From Polytrichum commune (lineage: Eukaryota; Streptophyta; Polytrichopsida; Polytrichales; Polytrichaceae), in NCBI GenBank assembly GCA_950295325.1, contig OX485805.1, positions 22,057,501-22,121,500 of the forward strand: a stretch of DNA of 64,000 nucleotides, read 5' to 3'. The stretch's first letter is position 1. Every line of letters starts with the position of its first letter. The notes under the pieces are model-generated. The model made no database searches. It saw only the letters and a list, made by a program, of their open reading frames with translations, and was not told the origin of the DNA. Shown here piece after piece: positions 1-10,968 of this stretch. The position numbers were made by a program, and so were the translations under genes.

Positions 1-1
1 C

Positions 2-3000
2 GAGGAAGAGTGGGTTAGCGGTGGGTTAACACCTTGGGTAGATGACGTGGAAGAGGGTGAGGTTAGTTTAATTCATGTAGATGGGACTCAAGAGGAGGAT
101 GTGATTATTGAGTCATCAAAATTGGAGGAGCCTTTACATTTCAAGACCACGTCTACGGGGATAGTTGTAGGTCAAGATGTGAAAGATTACCCCAATGTGC
201 CTTCCGATTGGTATCGGAACAAAGAGGAACAAGCACATGTGTCGGAAGCGGATTGGCGGTACGTGGATGTGAAATTAAAGAATGGAAAAACCCGACAAAT
301 GAAGATGGGCTCCAAATTGGGGGAGAAAGAGGTTAGGGAGTATAGCAATTTGGTGGATGAGTTTAGTGATACTTTTGCATGGTCCTACGATGAGCTTAAG
401 GGAATTCCTAGGGAAATGGTAGAGCACCGGATTCCTTTAATTCCGGGGGCGAGGCCAATTAGACAAAAGGAGAGGAGGATGAATCCTCAATTGCAATTGT
501 TGGTGAAAGCGGAATTGGAAAGGTTATTGAAGGCCGGGTTTATCAAGCCGGTGGAAATCACGGATTGGGTTTCTCCTATGGTCTTAGTAAAGAAAAAAAA
601 TGGGAAATTAAGGGTTTGTGTCGACTATAGGAAATTGAATTCGTGCACACAAAAGGATCACTTCCCCTTACCTTTTATCACCTTGTTGCTTGAGGAGGTT
701 GGAGGTCATTCGCGATATACCTTTATGGATGGGTATGTGGGTTATAATCAAATTTCCATAGCCCTCCGAGATATCCATAAAACGGCTTTTACTACACCTT
801 GGGGTACTTTTGTGTGGGTAGTGATGCCATTTGGGTTATGTAATGCCCCGGCTACTTTCCAACGATTAGTAATGTATATCTTCACCGACTTGTTGTTCAA
901 ATCCATGACCGTCTTTGTGGACGATTTTAGCACACAAAGTAATGTGGATGATCACCTACATTGTGTTAGGGAGGCATTGGTTAGGTGTAGGAAGATGAGG
1001 TTAGCATTGAACCCGGATAAGACATTTTTGGGAGTGAATAAGGGAGTGTTGTTGGGTTATGTTGTTAGTGAGAAAGGTAGAGAACCCGATCCGGATAAGA
1101 TTGCGGCCATAAGCGACTTGGCAACTCCAACCAATTCCAAGGGGATCTCTAAGTTGTTAGGACATGTGGGATGGTACCGGGAACTTATTCCTAATTTTTC
1201 AAAGATAGCGGTGCCCATTACCCATTTGCTCAAAAAGGATGTCAAATTCGAGTGGACGGATGCTTGTCAAAAAGCCTTTGAGGAATTGCGGGATAGGTTG
1301 AGTACCTATCCGGTGTTGATACCACCCAATTGGGGTAAACCTTTTCACGTCTATTGTGATGCTAGTAATGTGGCAATAGGGAGTGCGCTTTGTCAAGCAA
1401 CGGGAGAAAAAGAGAAGGATCAACCTATAGCTTATGCGAGTAAGCAATTGACCCCCGCCGAAAGAAACTACTCTACAACGGAGAGGGAGTGCCTAGCCAT
1501 GGTGTTTTCCGTTAAAAAGTTTAGGCATTACCTCATGTGCAACCCGGTTGTATTTTTTGTTGACCACATGGCTATCAAGTATCTAATTAACAAGGCGGAG
1601 TTAAGTGGTAGGTTAGCTAGGTGGGTTTTGTTATTAGAAGAATTCGACTACACGGTGGAATATAAACCGGGTCGTATGCATTTACAAGCGGACCACTTGT
1701 CTAGGTTGTCGGAGGAGATAGGAAAAAATCCGGTAAATGATATGTTAGTAGATGATAGCCTCTTTGTGGTCACTTCTACACCGGAGTGGTATGCGGGCAT
1801 AGTGGAATTTCTAACAACCCACAAGTTGCCCAAAGAGTGGACAAAAGAAGAGAGAAGGAAGGTGAGGGTAAATAGTAGGCAATTTGTTGTAGTGGGCCAT
1901 AGGTTGTTTAGAAGGGGGTCCGATGGTATTTTACGACGATGCGTGTCAAAAACGGAGGTTGAAGCGATTTTAATCGCTTGCCACGATAGCGCTTGCGGCG
2001 GTCACTTCTCGGGTCAACTCACCGGGCAAAAAATACTTAGAGCGGGCTACTTTTGGCCTACACTATTTAAGGACGCCCATGACTATGTAAGGAAATGCGA
2101 CGCTTGCCAACGGTATGCCCGAGACGACCTTAGAATGGAGATGTCTTTACATGTATCATTACCCTTAATTCCTTTCGAAAAATGGGGCATCGACTATGTG
2201 GGTGAGGTCCATCCCCAATCTTCAAAAGGAATGAAATATATTGTGGTGGCAACCGAGTACCTCACCAAGTGGGCGGAAGCCAAAGCGGTGAAGACCGACA
2301 CGGCGGAACACGCGGCAACATTTATATACGAAAACATAATTTCGCGGTTCGGGGTGCCGAAGATCCTAGTAAGCGATAGGGGTACTCACTTTTTGAATGA
2401 CTTGATTCGAGAGATGACAGAGAAATTTAAAATTGATCACCGGAAGACTACTCCCTACCACCCACAAACCAATGGACAAACGGAAAGGGTTAACGGAACT
2501 TTGGTGAGTATACTACGCAAGACGGTTATAGACTCGAAGCGGGATTGGGATACGAAACTAACGGCGGCACTTTGGGCATACCGTACAACCTATAAGGTAA
2601 CTACGCGTGCTACACCATTTTCCTTAGTCTATAGTCTTGAAGCGACAGTACCAATCGAATATGAAGTCGAGTCACTTAGGGTGGCCGTGAATACGAGACT
2701 TACCGAAAGTCAATCCTTACGAAATCGACTAACCGATTTGGAAGCACTTGACGAAGGGAGGAGAATGGCGGCTCAACATATTGAGGCAATCCAAAGAAGG
2801 AGAAAGATTACTTTCGACAAACGACATAAGAGAAGGGCCCTAACACCGGGAATGATGGTCATGATTCAAGACGCACGAAAGCTTGAATTTCCGGCGAAAT
2901 TCAATGCGGTATGGTTAGGACCTTACCTTGTCTATGAGGTCTTTCCTAATAATTCAATTCAATTGGAAACGTTGAATGGTGAGCTCTTTCCTACCCGTAC

Positions 3001-3034
3001 ATCGGGAAGTAGATGTAAGGAGTACCGAGCTTGA
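2..3034 (+). CDS. Ty3/gypsy retrotransposon polyprotein, 5'-truncated by window edge
   Basis: Retroelement polyprotein, about 1,010 codons visible. The frame is open to the left edge, so gag, protease and the true start lie outside the window. Reverse transcriptase comes first, with YRKLN, LPF, FMDGYVGYNQI, the FGLCNAPATFQR block and the active site FVDDF near residue 290. RNase H follows (YCDAS, TERECLA). Integrase has a zinc domain (CHDSACGGH then CDACQ) and a DDE core visible as GIDYVG, VSDRGTHF and NGQTERVNG. The C-terminus (WLGPYLVYEV, ending KEYRA) has no chromodomain, which fits the non-chromovirus Tat/Athila-like side of Ty3/gypsy. No internal stop or frameshift was found, which suggests fairly recent insertion. 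The product would copy the element RNA to cDNA and integrate it. Lineage is inferred. Confidence 0.95.
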   Translation, partial: EEEWVSGGLTPWVDDVEEGEVSLIHVDGTQEEDVIIESSKLEEPLHFKTTSTGIVVGQDVKDYPNVPSDWYRNKEEQAHVSEADWRYVDVKLKNGKTRQMKMGSKLGEKEVREYSNLVDEFSDTFAWSYDELKGIPREMVEHRIPLIPGARPIRQKERRMNPQLQLLVKAELERLLKAGFIKPVEITDWVSPMVLVKKKNGKLRVCVDYRKLNSCTQKDHFPLPFITLLLEEVGGHSRYTFMDGYVGYNQISIALRDIHKTAFTTPWGTFVWVVMPFGLCNAPATFQRLVMYIFTDLLFKSMTVFVDDFSTQSNVDDHLHCVREALVRCRKMRLALNPDKTFLGVNKGVLLGYVVSEKGREPDPDKIAAISDLATPTNSKGISKLLGHVGWYRELIPNFSKIAVPITHLLKKDVKFEWTDACQKAFEELRDRLSTYPVLIPPNWGKPFHVYCDASNVAIGSALCQATGEKEKDQPIAYASKQLTPAERNYSTTERECLAMVFSVKKFRHYLMCNPVVFFVDHMAIKYLINKAELSGRLARWVLLLEEFDYTVEYKPGRMHLQADHLSRLSEEIGKNPVNDMLVDDSLFVVTSTPEWYAGIVEFLTTHKLPKEWTKEERRKVRVNSRQFVVVGHRLFRRGSDGILRRCVSKTEVEAILIACHDSACGGHFSGQLTGQKILRAGYFWPTLFKDAHDYVRKCDACQRYARDDLRMEMSLHVSLPLIPFEKWGIDYVGEVHPQSSKGMKYIVVATEYLTKWAEAKAVKTDTAEHAATFIYENIISRFGVPKILVSDRGTHFLNDLIREMTEKFKIDHRKTTPYHPQTNGQTERVNGTLVSILRKTVIDSKRDWDTKLTAALWAYRTTYKVTTRATPFSLVYSLEATVPIEYEVESLRVAVNTRLTESQSLRNRLTDLEALDEGRRMAAQHIEAIQRRRKITFDKRHKRRALTPGMMVMIQDARKLEFPAKFNAVWLGPYLVYEVFPNNSIQLETLNGELFPTRTSGSRCKEYRA

Positions 3035-3796
3035 CTAGGCAACTTACCCTTGGAGCAAGAGATGTTTGGATTCATCCCCCGATGGTCGCCAATTATGTGA
3101 GCCCAAAAGGGTGCCCACATTTAGTCTTAGACCCTTGAAACGTTAGTTGATGCACTTTGAAGTAGCATGTTACTTCACAAAAATATAAAAAGAGTGAAAT
3201 GTTAGTCTTAGAAGTACCATGTTGTAAGAGGCTAGGATGTGAGTTGTTATTGTGTTTTTACCTTCGGAAGGATTTGAGTGAATGAGGATAGGTAAGGAGA
3301 ACTTGGATTGAGTAGTTAGTGAGTAGGCTAGTACAAATGGATGGAGACAACCAAAGTGACTCAAGAGGCAAGTGCATTCGAATTGGGATGAATGGAGGAT
3401 CACATGGAGCGCACAAGTGGACCACCTCATCATGGCCACTTAATGGGGAAGGCCCAAGGAAGAATGCAAGGTGGAGGATAAGCAAATTCTCAAAGCACCA
3501 ATCAAATCACGAGTTAAGCATCGTGGTTTGAATTAAGTGGTGAGTGACGATTTGGGAAAGTAAGGGGAGAAAGTTATGGCGGCGGAAAGCGAAGGAGGCT
3601 AAGTTTGGGTTGAAGCATCCCAAGTTTGGTAAAGTGTGGTAGGTAGAAAGCCAAGGCTAGTTAAATGTTCGAATTAGGATCCTTGTTGATCATTTGAGGG
3701 AGGAAGGCTTAGAAGATAGGATTGGCGCCTACTAAGTAGGAGGAAATCTCAAGGGCTTATCGTGAGCCTTGAGGGTGCTCACCCCCTCAAGCTTAC

Positions 3797-3803
3797 TATA
3801 TAA
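3797..3803 (+). promoter_or_regulatory. TATA box inside the putative LTR
   Basis: TATATAA is followed by a CT-rich stretch (ccctcattcttccctcactc), the usual layout around a plant LTR transcription start. It lies about 700 bp into the LTR, so U3 would be about 0.73 kb. It supports + orientation of the LTR, matching pol. Confidence 0.5.
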
Positions 3804-4307
3804 TCCCTCATTCTTCCCTCACTCATCCTCTCTTTCCTTTGTGCTCCAAGGCACCCCACGAGTTATAAGTATGGGTGTGGGAAGCCATATTGGAGCACAT
3901 GTGTGTGCTTAGTTTTTAGTTTGAGAGCCAAGACTTGTTAGCCTTGAAGAGGGCTTGACCTCTTGGTAGAATTAGTGTTGACGTGAAGGATTTTAAAGTT
4001 AATTCATGATTCCAATTTGTGGTACTTAAAGTTCATGTTTTGAATACACGTGGTTGCAAGTTCCATGTTTAAGAGTTGAGCACTTGATGTTGTGATGAGT
4101 GCAAAAATATACTTGTGTGGATTAGTTAGTCTTAGTGAAGTTAGGAAATTCTCTCTCCCCCTCTCCTCTCTAGGATTTTAGGATTAGAGAAGAATTGTGT
4201 GATTAGAAAGGGGTTGTTAGTAGAATTAGGGAAATTAGGTAGGAAGATTAGTTAAGGGCTTGAATAATTAGTGAGGTAGTTGGGGATTACAACTACAAAG
4301 TTGTGGG

Positions 4308-4560
4308 TTCATGAAGGAGCTGGGTTTATGAAGGAGCTGGGTTTGTTTAGTTAGAAAGTAAAGAGCTGGGTTTATGAAGGACCTGGGTTTGTTTAGTTAG
4401 AAGCTAAGGAGCTGGGTTCATGAAGGAGCTGGGTTTATGAAGGAGCTGGGTTTGTTTAGTTAGAAGCTAAGAAGCTGGGTTTATGAAGGAGCTGGGTTTA
4501 TGAAGGAGCTAGGTTTATGTAATTAGAAAGTAAAGAGATGGGTTCATGAAGGAGCTTAGT
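4308..4560 (+). repeat. Tandem repeat in the LTR
   Basis: About nine copies of a 17-bp unit (GAAGGAGCTGGGTTTAT and variants) are interspersed with a longer spacer (TTTAGTTAGAAGCTAA). The higher-order unit is about 70-90 bp. No coding potential seen. Confidence 0.85.
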
Positions 4561-5191
4561 AGATAGCCTACCTAATTAGCTCATAGACAAGTAGTTAGTT
4601 ACATTATGCTAGTTAGTGTTATGTGTGGCTTTCACAAGTAAATGTATTTGAGATTGACTATAGAGAATAGTGTTTTTTTTAACACTTGCATCCTCTCTTT
4701 AAAAATAAACCACGTGCACAACTTAATGGAGAATGTGGAGCACTCTCGCGATGGCAAGACAAAGGAAGCAAAGACCAAAGGTGCGAGGGAGAGATTGACA
4801 TAAGTCACATAAGTATTTCTTAATACTTAAAGGCTTATGTACGGTATGGAGACACCAAGTGAGACCTCTTATAGTAGCGATACGGAATACACAAGTGATA
4901 GTTCAAGTGGTAGTATAGAGTCAACGGTACGGACTCCATTTAGGAGAGGGATATCCTTAAGGGCTTGTGTAGCTAAAGCAGCCGGATGGACGTTAGAAGC
5001 AAACAAAGACAAAATAGCACCCGAGCATAAGGAGGTTAAAATAACATAGTTAACTTGTGCATTCTCCACATACGTATTGAAATCGTACATTGAGTTGTTA
5101 AAAGTGAAATTCCAGTTAAATCCAAGACCACTTGAAGGGTGAACCTTGCACTATGGACTCATCCAAGTCCAAATCCAATACCGCGGAGGAA

Positions 5192-5252
5192 TGTGAGCCC
5201 AAACCCACTACTCGGACTACGGACGCTTAAGGGTGGGGGGTTTGGCCTCACA
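5192..5252. repeat. Hairpin at the 3' end of the LTR
   Basis: TGTGAGCCCAAACCC pairs with GGGTTTGGCCTCACA at 14 of 15 positions around a loop of about 31 nt. The left arm also repeats the first 12 bases of the LTR (TGTGAGCCCAAA), so the LTR start motif occurs twice. A role in RNA 3'-end structure is only a guess. Confidence 0.7.
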
Positions 5253-7075
5253 GAAGGGTTGGGGGGGGGGCACTAGCAAAAAATGTAAAAAACCATGTGC
5301 TAGAAATTATAGGGTGGATTCTATTCAAGACACATAATTTTAAAAAAAAATCTTAAATATACAATAGCGTCCTCTAAATGTGAATTTCAAATTATATATA
5401 TTGTACACTGTGGTTTAAGTTGTGGTATTTTCTTTAAATTTAGATGTAAAGTAGCATAGATTTTTGAATTTATAGGTTCAAAATAATTGATCTGCTATTA
5501 GTGGAATTGAATGAGAAATAGACAAAGTGTATGTGGACATGTGGATAGATTTGTGGAAACGGTTGCCTTTGGATGAAAAGTACCGTCATTCGGCGATGAA
5601 GAGGTTGGATGGCTTATTTAGGGTTTCCTAGGGGGTTCAAGAACCATACGCAGTATGCTAAAGTTTATAGTAAGATGGTTGTATGTGTGTAATGTGCAGA
5701 GAAATATCTGTGCATAGTGTATTGTATGCGCAATGTATGTGCAGATTGTTCACATGAAATTTCTACTATTTATAAATAAGATAGGGTGATTACAATTTTG
5801 CGACTCTAAAATTTAAATATAATGATAGGGTGTTAAAAAATTCCATCGAGTAGAAATTTAGCTACATATATGGTGGAAAACATTCAACGAAGGAAGATAA
5901 ATACACCCCCGAATTAAACAAAGGGTTATTGCACATGTATACATAAATCAATTATAAGTGAACTCTCCGTGATGAAGGGCCTATCAAAGAGATAATATAC
6001 AATTATGAAGAAAAAAATCATGAGAGTAAGTTCCTTAGTATTAAGATTATATTTAAAAAAATATCAAACTCAAAAAATGGATTTATATCTATGAATGCAA
6101 TGAGGTCTACAACATGGCCTTCAGGTTTTGACAAAGCATCAACCAAAACTTGAAGAATAATGAATGTTTTCTCTCGTATGCCCCTCCAAGGTGTGACACT
6201 GTCATCCCTCATAAGTTGAGAAATAGCACTTATGAAGTTGTATAAAACATCATCATCCAAATCCATAGTATTCTTTAAAAAAGAATTGTCGATATTTATT
6301 TTAAGAGGCAAAGGCATGTGTTTCAATATGAAAGTATTGCTTAAAGAGGAAACAAGCAAGAACACTATGAATTTGACTATCTAAAAAACAAATGAACATA
6401 AGGTAAAATGACAAACCAATCAAAATATAATGTAAACAAACAAAACAAATCATGAAAATGAGGAAAAAGGTGAGTAAAAAAATTAGGAGACTATCTATTT
6501 TGTTGGATTGTGAGGTTTGGCTAGACGAAATGGGTTTACACAAGTGCAAGGTTTATGACCAACTTTGAAATTATAATGAAAAAAAAAGACAATCTTTTTA
6601 TTCACTTTGGATGTACAAGATAAAATGCTAACAAAGTATCATCATCATGAAGATATTGCATGCAAAAAAAATAGGACAAGAAGAAACATATTGGACTTTG
6701 CATTCCTAAAAGGTATTGAAAAATGAGGTATTGAAAATCTAGGCATAAGAAGCCCCTCCGAGATATTTGCAATAACCAAATCAAATGTTGGTGTTGCTTT
6801 CTAAACATTTTGAAAGTAGAGTGTGCGATTTGCGCCAACCTAGGCAACAAAAAATACAACCCCTATAAGGTTAATAGATTGTTGACTAACAAAGTAAAAA
6901 ACAAAGTTCCTTTGATAATTCAATATACGGTTTGAAAGAATCAGTGAAAAATATCTTTGTAAGAAATGCATTGATGTCATGAAAAGATTGAAGCCAAGTA
7001 TTGGTTTTTCCTTTGACATTCAAAATGTTCAAAAACATTAAACATGTAGTGGGCATTGGGTCAGAGGGGTATCAT
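5253..7075. other. AT-rich stretch, no supported gene
   Basis: A run of ten G sits near 5262, followed by AT-rich DNA. The longest open frame is on the - strand (6018-6365, 115 codons); it contains TPWRGIREKTF and VDALSKPEGHVV, which look protein-like, but I recognise no family and there is no clear start or splice context. It may be a degraded exon. Confidence 0.4.
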
Positions 7076-7206
7076 CACTAGTAGAAAACTATGCCCAAAA
7101 ACACTGCAGTCAAAATCGGTTGCGTTATGTTGACTAGCCTGATATGTAGTCGCTAAACGATTACGATTTCAGTTGCTGTTCTTTTTGGCATAGTTTTCGA
7201 CTACAT
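7076..7206. mobile_element. Small foldback MITE with CACTA-like end
   Basis: The left end CACTAGTAGAAAACTATGCC is mirrored at 7182-7206 by GGCATAGTTTTCGACTAC. Internal sequence is also imperfectly palindromic. Length is about 131 bp with no coding capacity. CACTAGTAGAAAA resembles plant CACTA-type termini, but the right end does not read TAGTG, so the superfamily is uncertain. Confidence 0.55.
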
Positions 7207-9154
7207 GTTGTTTGGCAAGACTATTGACTACACCAAAGTGCCATTGGCTTTGGTGACGAGGCTCAAATGGGATATTGATGCAAGACTATTGCCAATTGTT
7301 GCACCTATGCTTGTGCACCACATTTGATCCATTAAAAATGAACTCACTGCCAAACTATTACCCAATAAAATAGTGTGAGGTTGAGTAAATTGCATGTGCT
7401 ATGATTGAGAAATATTGAGTTTTTTTATGTTAAAAGGAATAACTTGTAACTCCAAGTCTTGAACTACCCTGAAATGATACTGTGATTGTCCTAATAAAAC
7501 TAATTTGAGACATCCAAATGATATATAAATCACCTTTTAAGTCAACCTTGATTGTTTCCCTAGTTTTTTTTTCTCTCTCTCATGTCCCAAATCCCAACTA
7601 CAAACTCCAAAAGATCGCACTACTTGAAGTTTAGGACTTTAAGGTTATGGTTGAGATAATTATGTTTAGAATCCAAACTCAAATTCACGCTTGTAGTGTA
7701 TATGGCATAGAGGTACATATATTTCAAATTAAATTGCATTGCTGCCTAAACCCTTAAGGGGGATCTTGTAACATTCATGTCATAATGCATTTTCACTTTT
7801 TTTTGGTGAGTGTGTTTTCATTGGGGAAGACTCTGAGCTTGTAAGTTCCAAGAACAAGTGTAAATGTCTAAATGGCTCTTTTGAAACTCAACGTTGTTGT
7901 ATGGATTGTGTGTTAAAAATGTGAGTTTCAATTCGAACGTTGAATGTCATTTTTTCTAAGAATATATAGCGCCATGTTTATAAATGGAACTTGGTACTAT
8001 AATTACTAATAGGATGCCTAAATATTAACATTATTAGAAAACTACATAATGATATGTACCCCTAAAAATTGTTCATTTAAAATATAATGGCCCCCTAAAA
8101 TACTTCTTTCATTACATGTGATACTTTAAACTAGAATTGAGCAACCTCCTTGAGCCTTTACTCTGCAAGTCACCTTCAAATTAGGTCTTTGAATCATACT
8201 TTCACCACATGTTCTCAAAGGATAGTATATAATGCACCTATCGCACTCAAATGATTCCTAAAAATGTACTATTATATAACCTATAATGTATTTGATATCT
8301 TATATGACAATTTGCTTCAAAGTTCATAGTAGTGTAATGTGGCATATATAAGAATAAGAATAAGAATAAGAATAATCTTGACATTAAATGAAAATTAATG
8401 ATTTTGTTGGTTCCAAAACTTTATGATATTATGATACAAGTTTAGTTTCAAGTTAATCCCCAATACTTTAGGGTCTCGACCTCTTTGTAATATATCCAAA
8501 TTGTTTTGAGGCTTAGGCATATTCAATGGTTCCAAGTAGCTAAGGATAAACTTCAAACGAGGTTGACATTCTCAAGACCCCATTGTAAAGAGAAATGTAT
8601 TCCTACATGTAGTATATGTGCGTGGAACCACTATGTTTTGCCCTTGACGTTGTCCCATGTGGACCATGATAGACTTTGCAAATGAAGATAAGAGAGTACG
8701 AAGCTCACTCAACCCTAACACGAATTCCAAAGCTATGACCACTCAAAAAGAAAGGTGGGGTTTCGGGTTAAGAACTCACGAATCTTTCATTCATGAAGAT
8801 TGTCATAATTGAGAGATTCTTGGAAGTCCTAGATGTGCGTTCCAAAACAACTTGTGCCTCGAGATAAGATAGACCAATGACGAGTCCTTTCACCACTCAA
8901 ATGAAAAAGGGGGGGGGGGTAGGAGGGGTGGGGGGGATATAATTTTAGGACTCAAACCTAGTATCTCCAAGCATCTCTCAATTTTATGAAAGCCTACATA
9001 ATGATCGATCCTTGGAATTCCTAGATTTGAGTCCTAAAAATGAATCCCCATCATACATTTGAATGGTCATCGGTGTTGGTGTTGCCTTCTTCACAAGTTT
9101 CAAGAGTGGATGAAGTTTGTTGGCCCCCCCCTTTGCAACAATGAATGGTTTAGG
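7207..9154. other. AT-rich stretch, no supported gene
   Basis: No convincing ORF or RNA gene on either strand. It contains a short (AATAAG)n microsatellite at about 8349-8375 and a 10-base G run near 8909. Confidence 0.5.
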
Positions 9155-9350
9155 GTTTGAGTTTGTGAAATAACCAATTGAAGTTCAAGACTATTGAAGT
9201 TTTATCGATTGTTTTGGAAGGGGTCTATGAAACATACCTTAAGATAAGAAAGAAAAACCAAAAGATAGCAACATGTAACTGTTTGGACTTGGAGGAACCA
9301 AGATTTTGACTAACTATGCCCAAAAATCTCCCCGGACACAAGAGTCCGTT
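9155..9350 (+). repeat. MITE family A, copy 1 (5'-truncated)
   Basis: It shares with 12562-12795, 35184-35505 and 36130-36350 the order: gagtttgtgaaataacc, then accaaaagat and caacatgtaac, then ctatgcccaaaaatctcccc at the right end. The left inverted end is missing here. Confidence 0.7.
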
Positions 9351-10686
9351 GTGAAGTCTTACAAAGAGGGATGAAACCATGGATTTCATCCTTCTTTGAG
9401 AAAACTTTCTATGGGGAGCTTGTTAGATTGTATTGAAGCCAATTCTAAAAGTTGGGTGAAACTTTTGGGAGAATTTTAAAATCTAAAATAGGGTGTGCAC
9501 ATGGAGCCCGCTGTCTTAGATCCCGGATTGACCTATACAAGGCTAGCTTGGTAATAGGTTACTCATCCTAGTAGGATAAGCTAGAAAGTTGGTTTTTTAT
9601 AATCCCATAACACTCATTGTATATGATCATTTAAGCATTTAAAAAAAATCGGATGACTTTGTTTGCGTAAATTCACAGTTTGGGACTGTGTAAATCTATG
9701 GTTTCAAATGGACTGGGGGGGAAGATGAGGGACATGTGGCACTATGACCCACCGTGAACGACAGAGAGACAAGCTTAAATTCTTGGTTGAATCCATCAGC
9801 CTAAACCTCATGTGGAGGTTATATGGCCGAATCTAGTCCAAATTCTTTGAGCATAGCTTGTAGGCAAGCCACGGCCGGCTAGAGAGAAATACAACGTCAC
9901 AAACAACTAACTTGAGCTTTAGAAAACTGAGATTGATTTAGCACAATAGAGGATTTTGGGGATGACAAAGGGCTCATGTGTCGAGGTTGGGCGCCATGGA
10001 CCCACCATATGTGGCTAACAATTGGCCATCAACTTTGTTGGCATTGTTCAAGATTCTCAGAGTCGATTCTAGGCTTGGCAAGGAGTTGGGGTGGCGACGT
10101 TTTTAGGGGTCGAAGGAGCCACCAAGTTGCACCTTGCCAACACTTCACCAACCTCTGTTGGTTCACCTTTGTAGTGGCTGCATATATTTAGGCAACTCTA
10201 GCTGGCAGAGACATGCACAACCATGTAGTAGTTTGGAGGGAATATGGTCAAATAACTTGAATCGGCCAACTTCTCCATAAATCCCAATAGGGGAATGAAA
10301 CCCTCTAGGTGATCCCCATATGGCGGAGGTTGAAGGAGTGGAAACTGATAGTACCAAAAGGTCAAAAATTCCGAGTTAATCCATTTAGAAGCGAGGCAGG
10401 AGAATGCCTCCCCAAAGGTCACCGTCGTTGTGCCAACGGCTATGTCTTGAGGCCTGACCCCATAGTGAGAGCTTTTGATTTGTGTGTTCTTCAAGTTGAG
10501 ATTCAATTCTTATTAGAGCCTCTGTTGATTGCAAATTTCATTGGGCCAAAATCTAAGCTTGGATTCTTGGAACCTTGACCAGAAGCTCTGAAATATGAAA
10601 TTACACTGGGCAAGGTCATTTTTAGGGATTTGTTTTTTTTTACCTCAAATGTGATACATCATATACAACTAAACGAGTGCTAATTA
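9351..10686. other. No supported gene
   Basis: Open frames up to about 100 codons on both strands (for example 10198-10506 -) show no recognisable domain. The segment immediately 5' of the ORF1 remnant could belong to the decayed LINE, but I cannot show it. Confidence 0.35.
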
Positions 10687-10968
10687 ATGCAGACCCCTTG
10701 CAACAATGATTTTGACACATGTGTATTTCATCCTTTGAAACTTGCGTTTGATGCAACCAATCCTTCCGATCACCAACTTCCCACTTGGATCATCACTATC
10801 GAATGCCACCCTCTACAATATCTCCCGGTAGCCCATGTAGTTGCGATTGAAGTTGGCAAAGTCCTTGGGAGTGATCCGGACAATAATGCTTCCTTGAAAC
10901 ACCCAAGATTCTTCGTGTCTATCAATGTAGAGAAAGGATGGGTTCCAAAGGTCCAATTGACCACCTAA
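10687..10968 (+). pseudogene. LINE ORF1 (gag-like, DUF4283-like) fragment
   Basis: The fragment reads FHPLKLAFDAT, LPTWIITI, a conserved V..IE.GKVLG, then HPRFFVSINVEKGW. This pattern (W-I, hydrophobic-LG, D..N, HPRF-V-I) is typical of the DUF4283-like gag domain of plant L1-type LINEs. It lies 2.4 kb upstream of the LINE endonuclease on the same strand, the expected order. No start and no zinc knuckle follow, so it is a relic. Alternatively it is a fragment of a different LINE. Confidence 0.45.

Larger units (their letters stand above)
3096..5252 (+). mobile_element. Probable 3' LTR of the Ty3/gypsy element
   Basis: It starts 61 bp after the pol stop with TGTGAGCCC and ends with GGCCTCACA, an 8-of-9 inverted pair with the TG...CA termini expected of LTRs. 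Inside are a TATA box and a pyrimidine-rich start-like region, a short tandem repeat and a 3' hairpin. No long ORF is present; open frames of about 70-90 codons show no family. The 5' LTR is outside the window, so neither LTR identity nor target duplication can be tested. The junction upstream lacks a clear polypurine tract, which lowers confidence. Confidence 0.55.

Noticed and set aside
748-1833. Several 60-80-codon - frames under pol
   Set aside because: Antisense shadows of the retrotransposon polyprotein.
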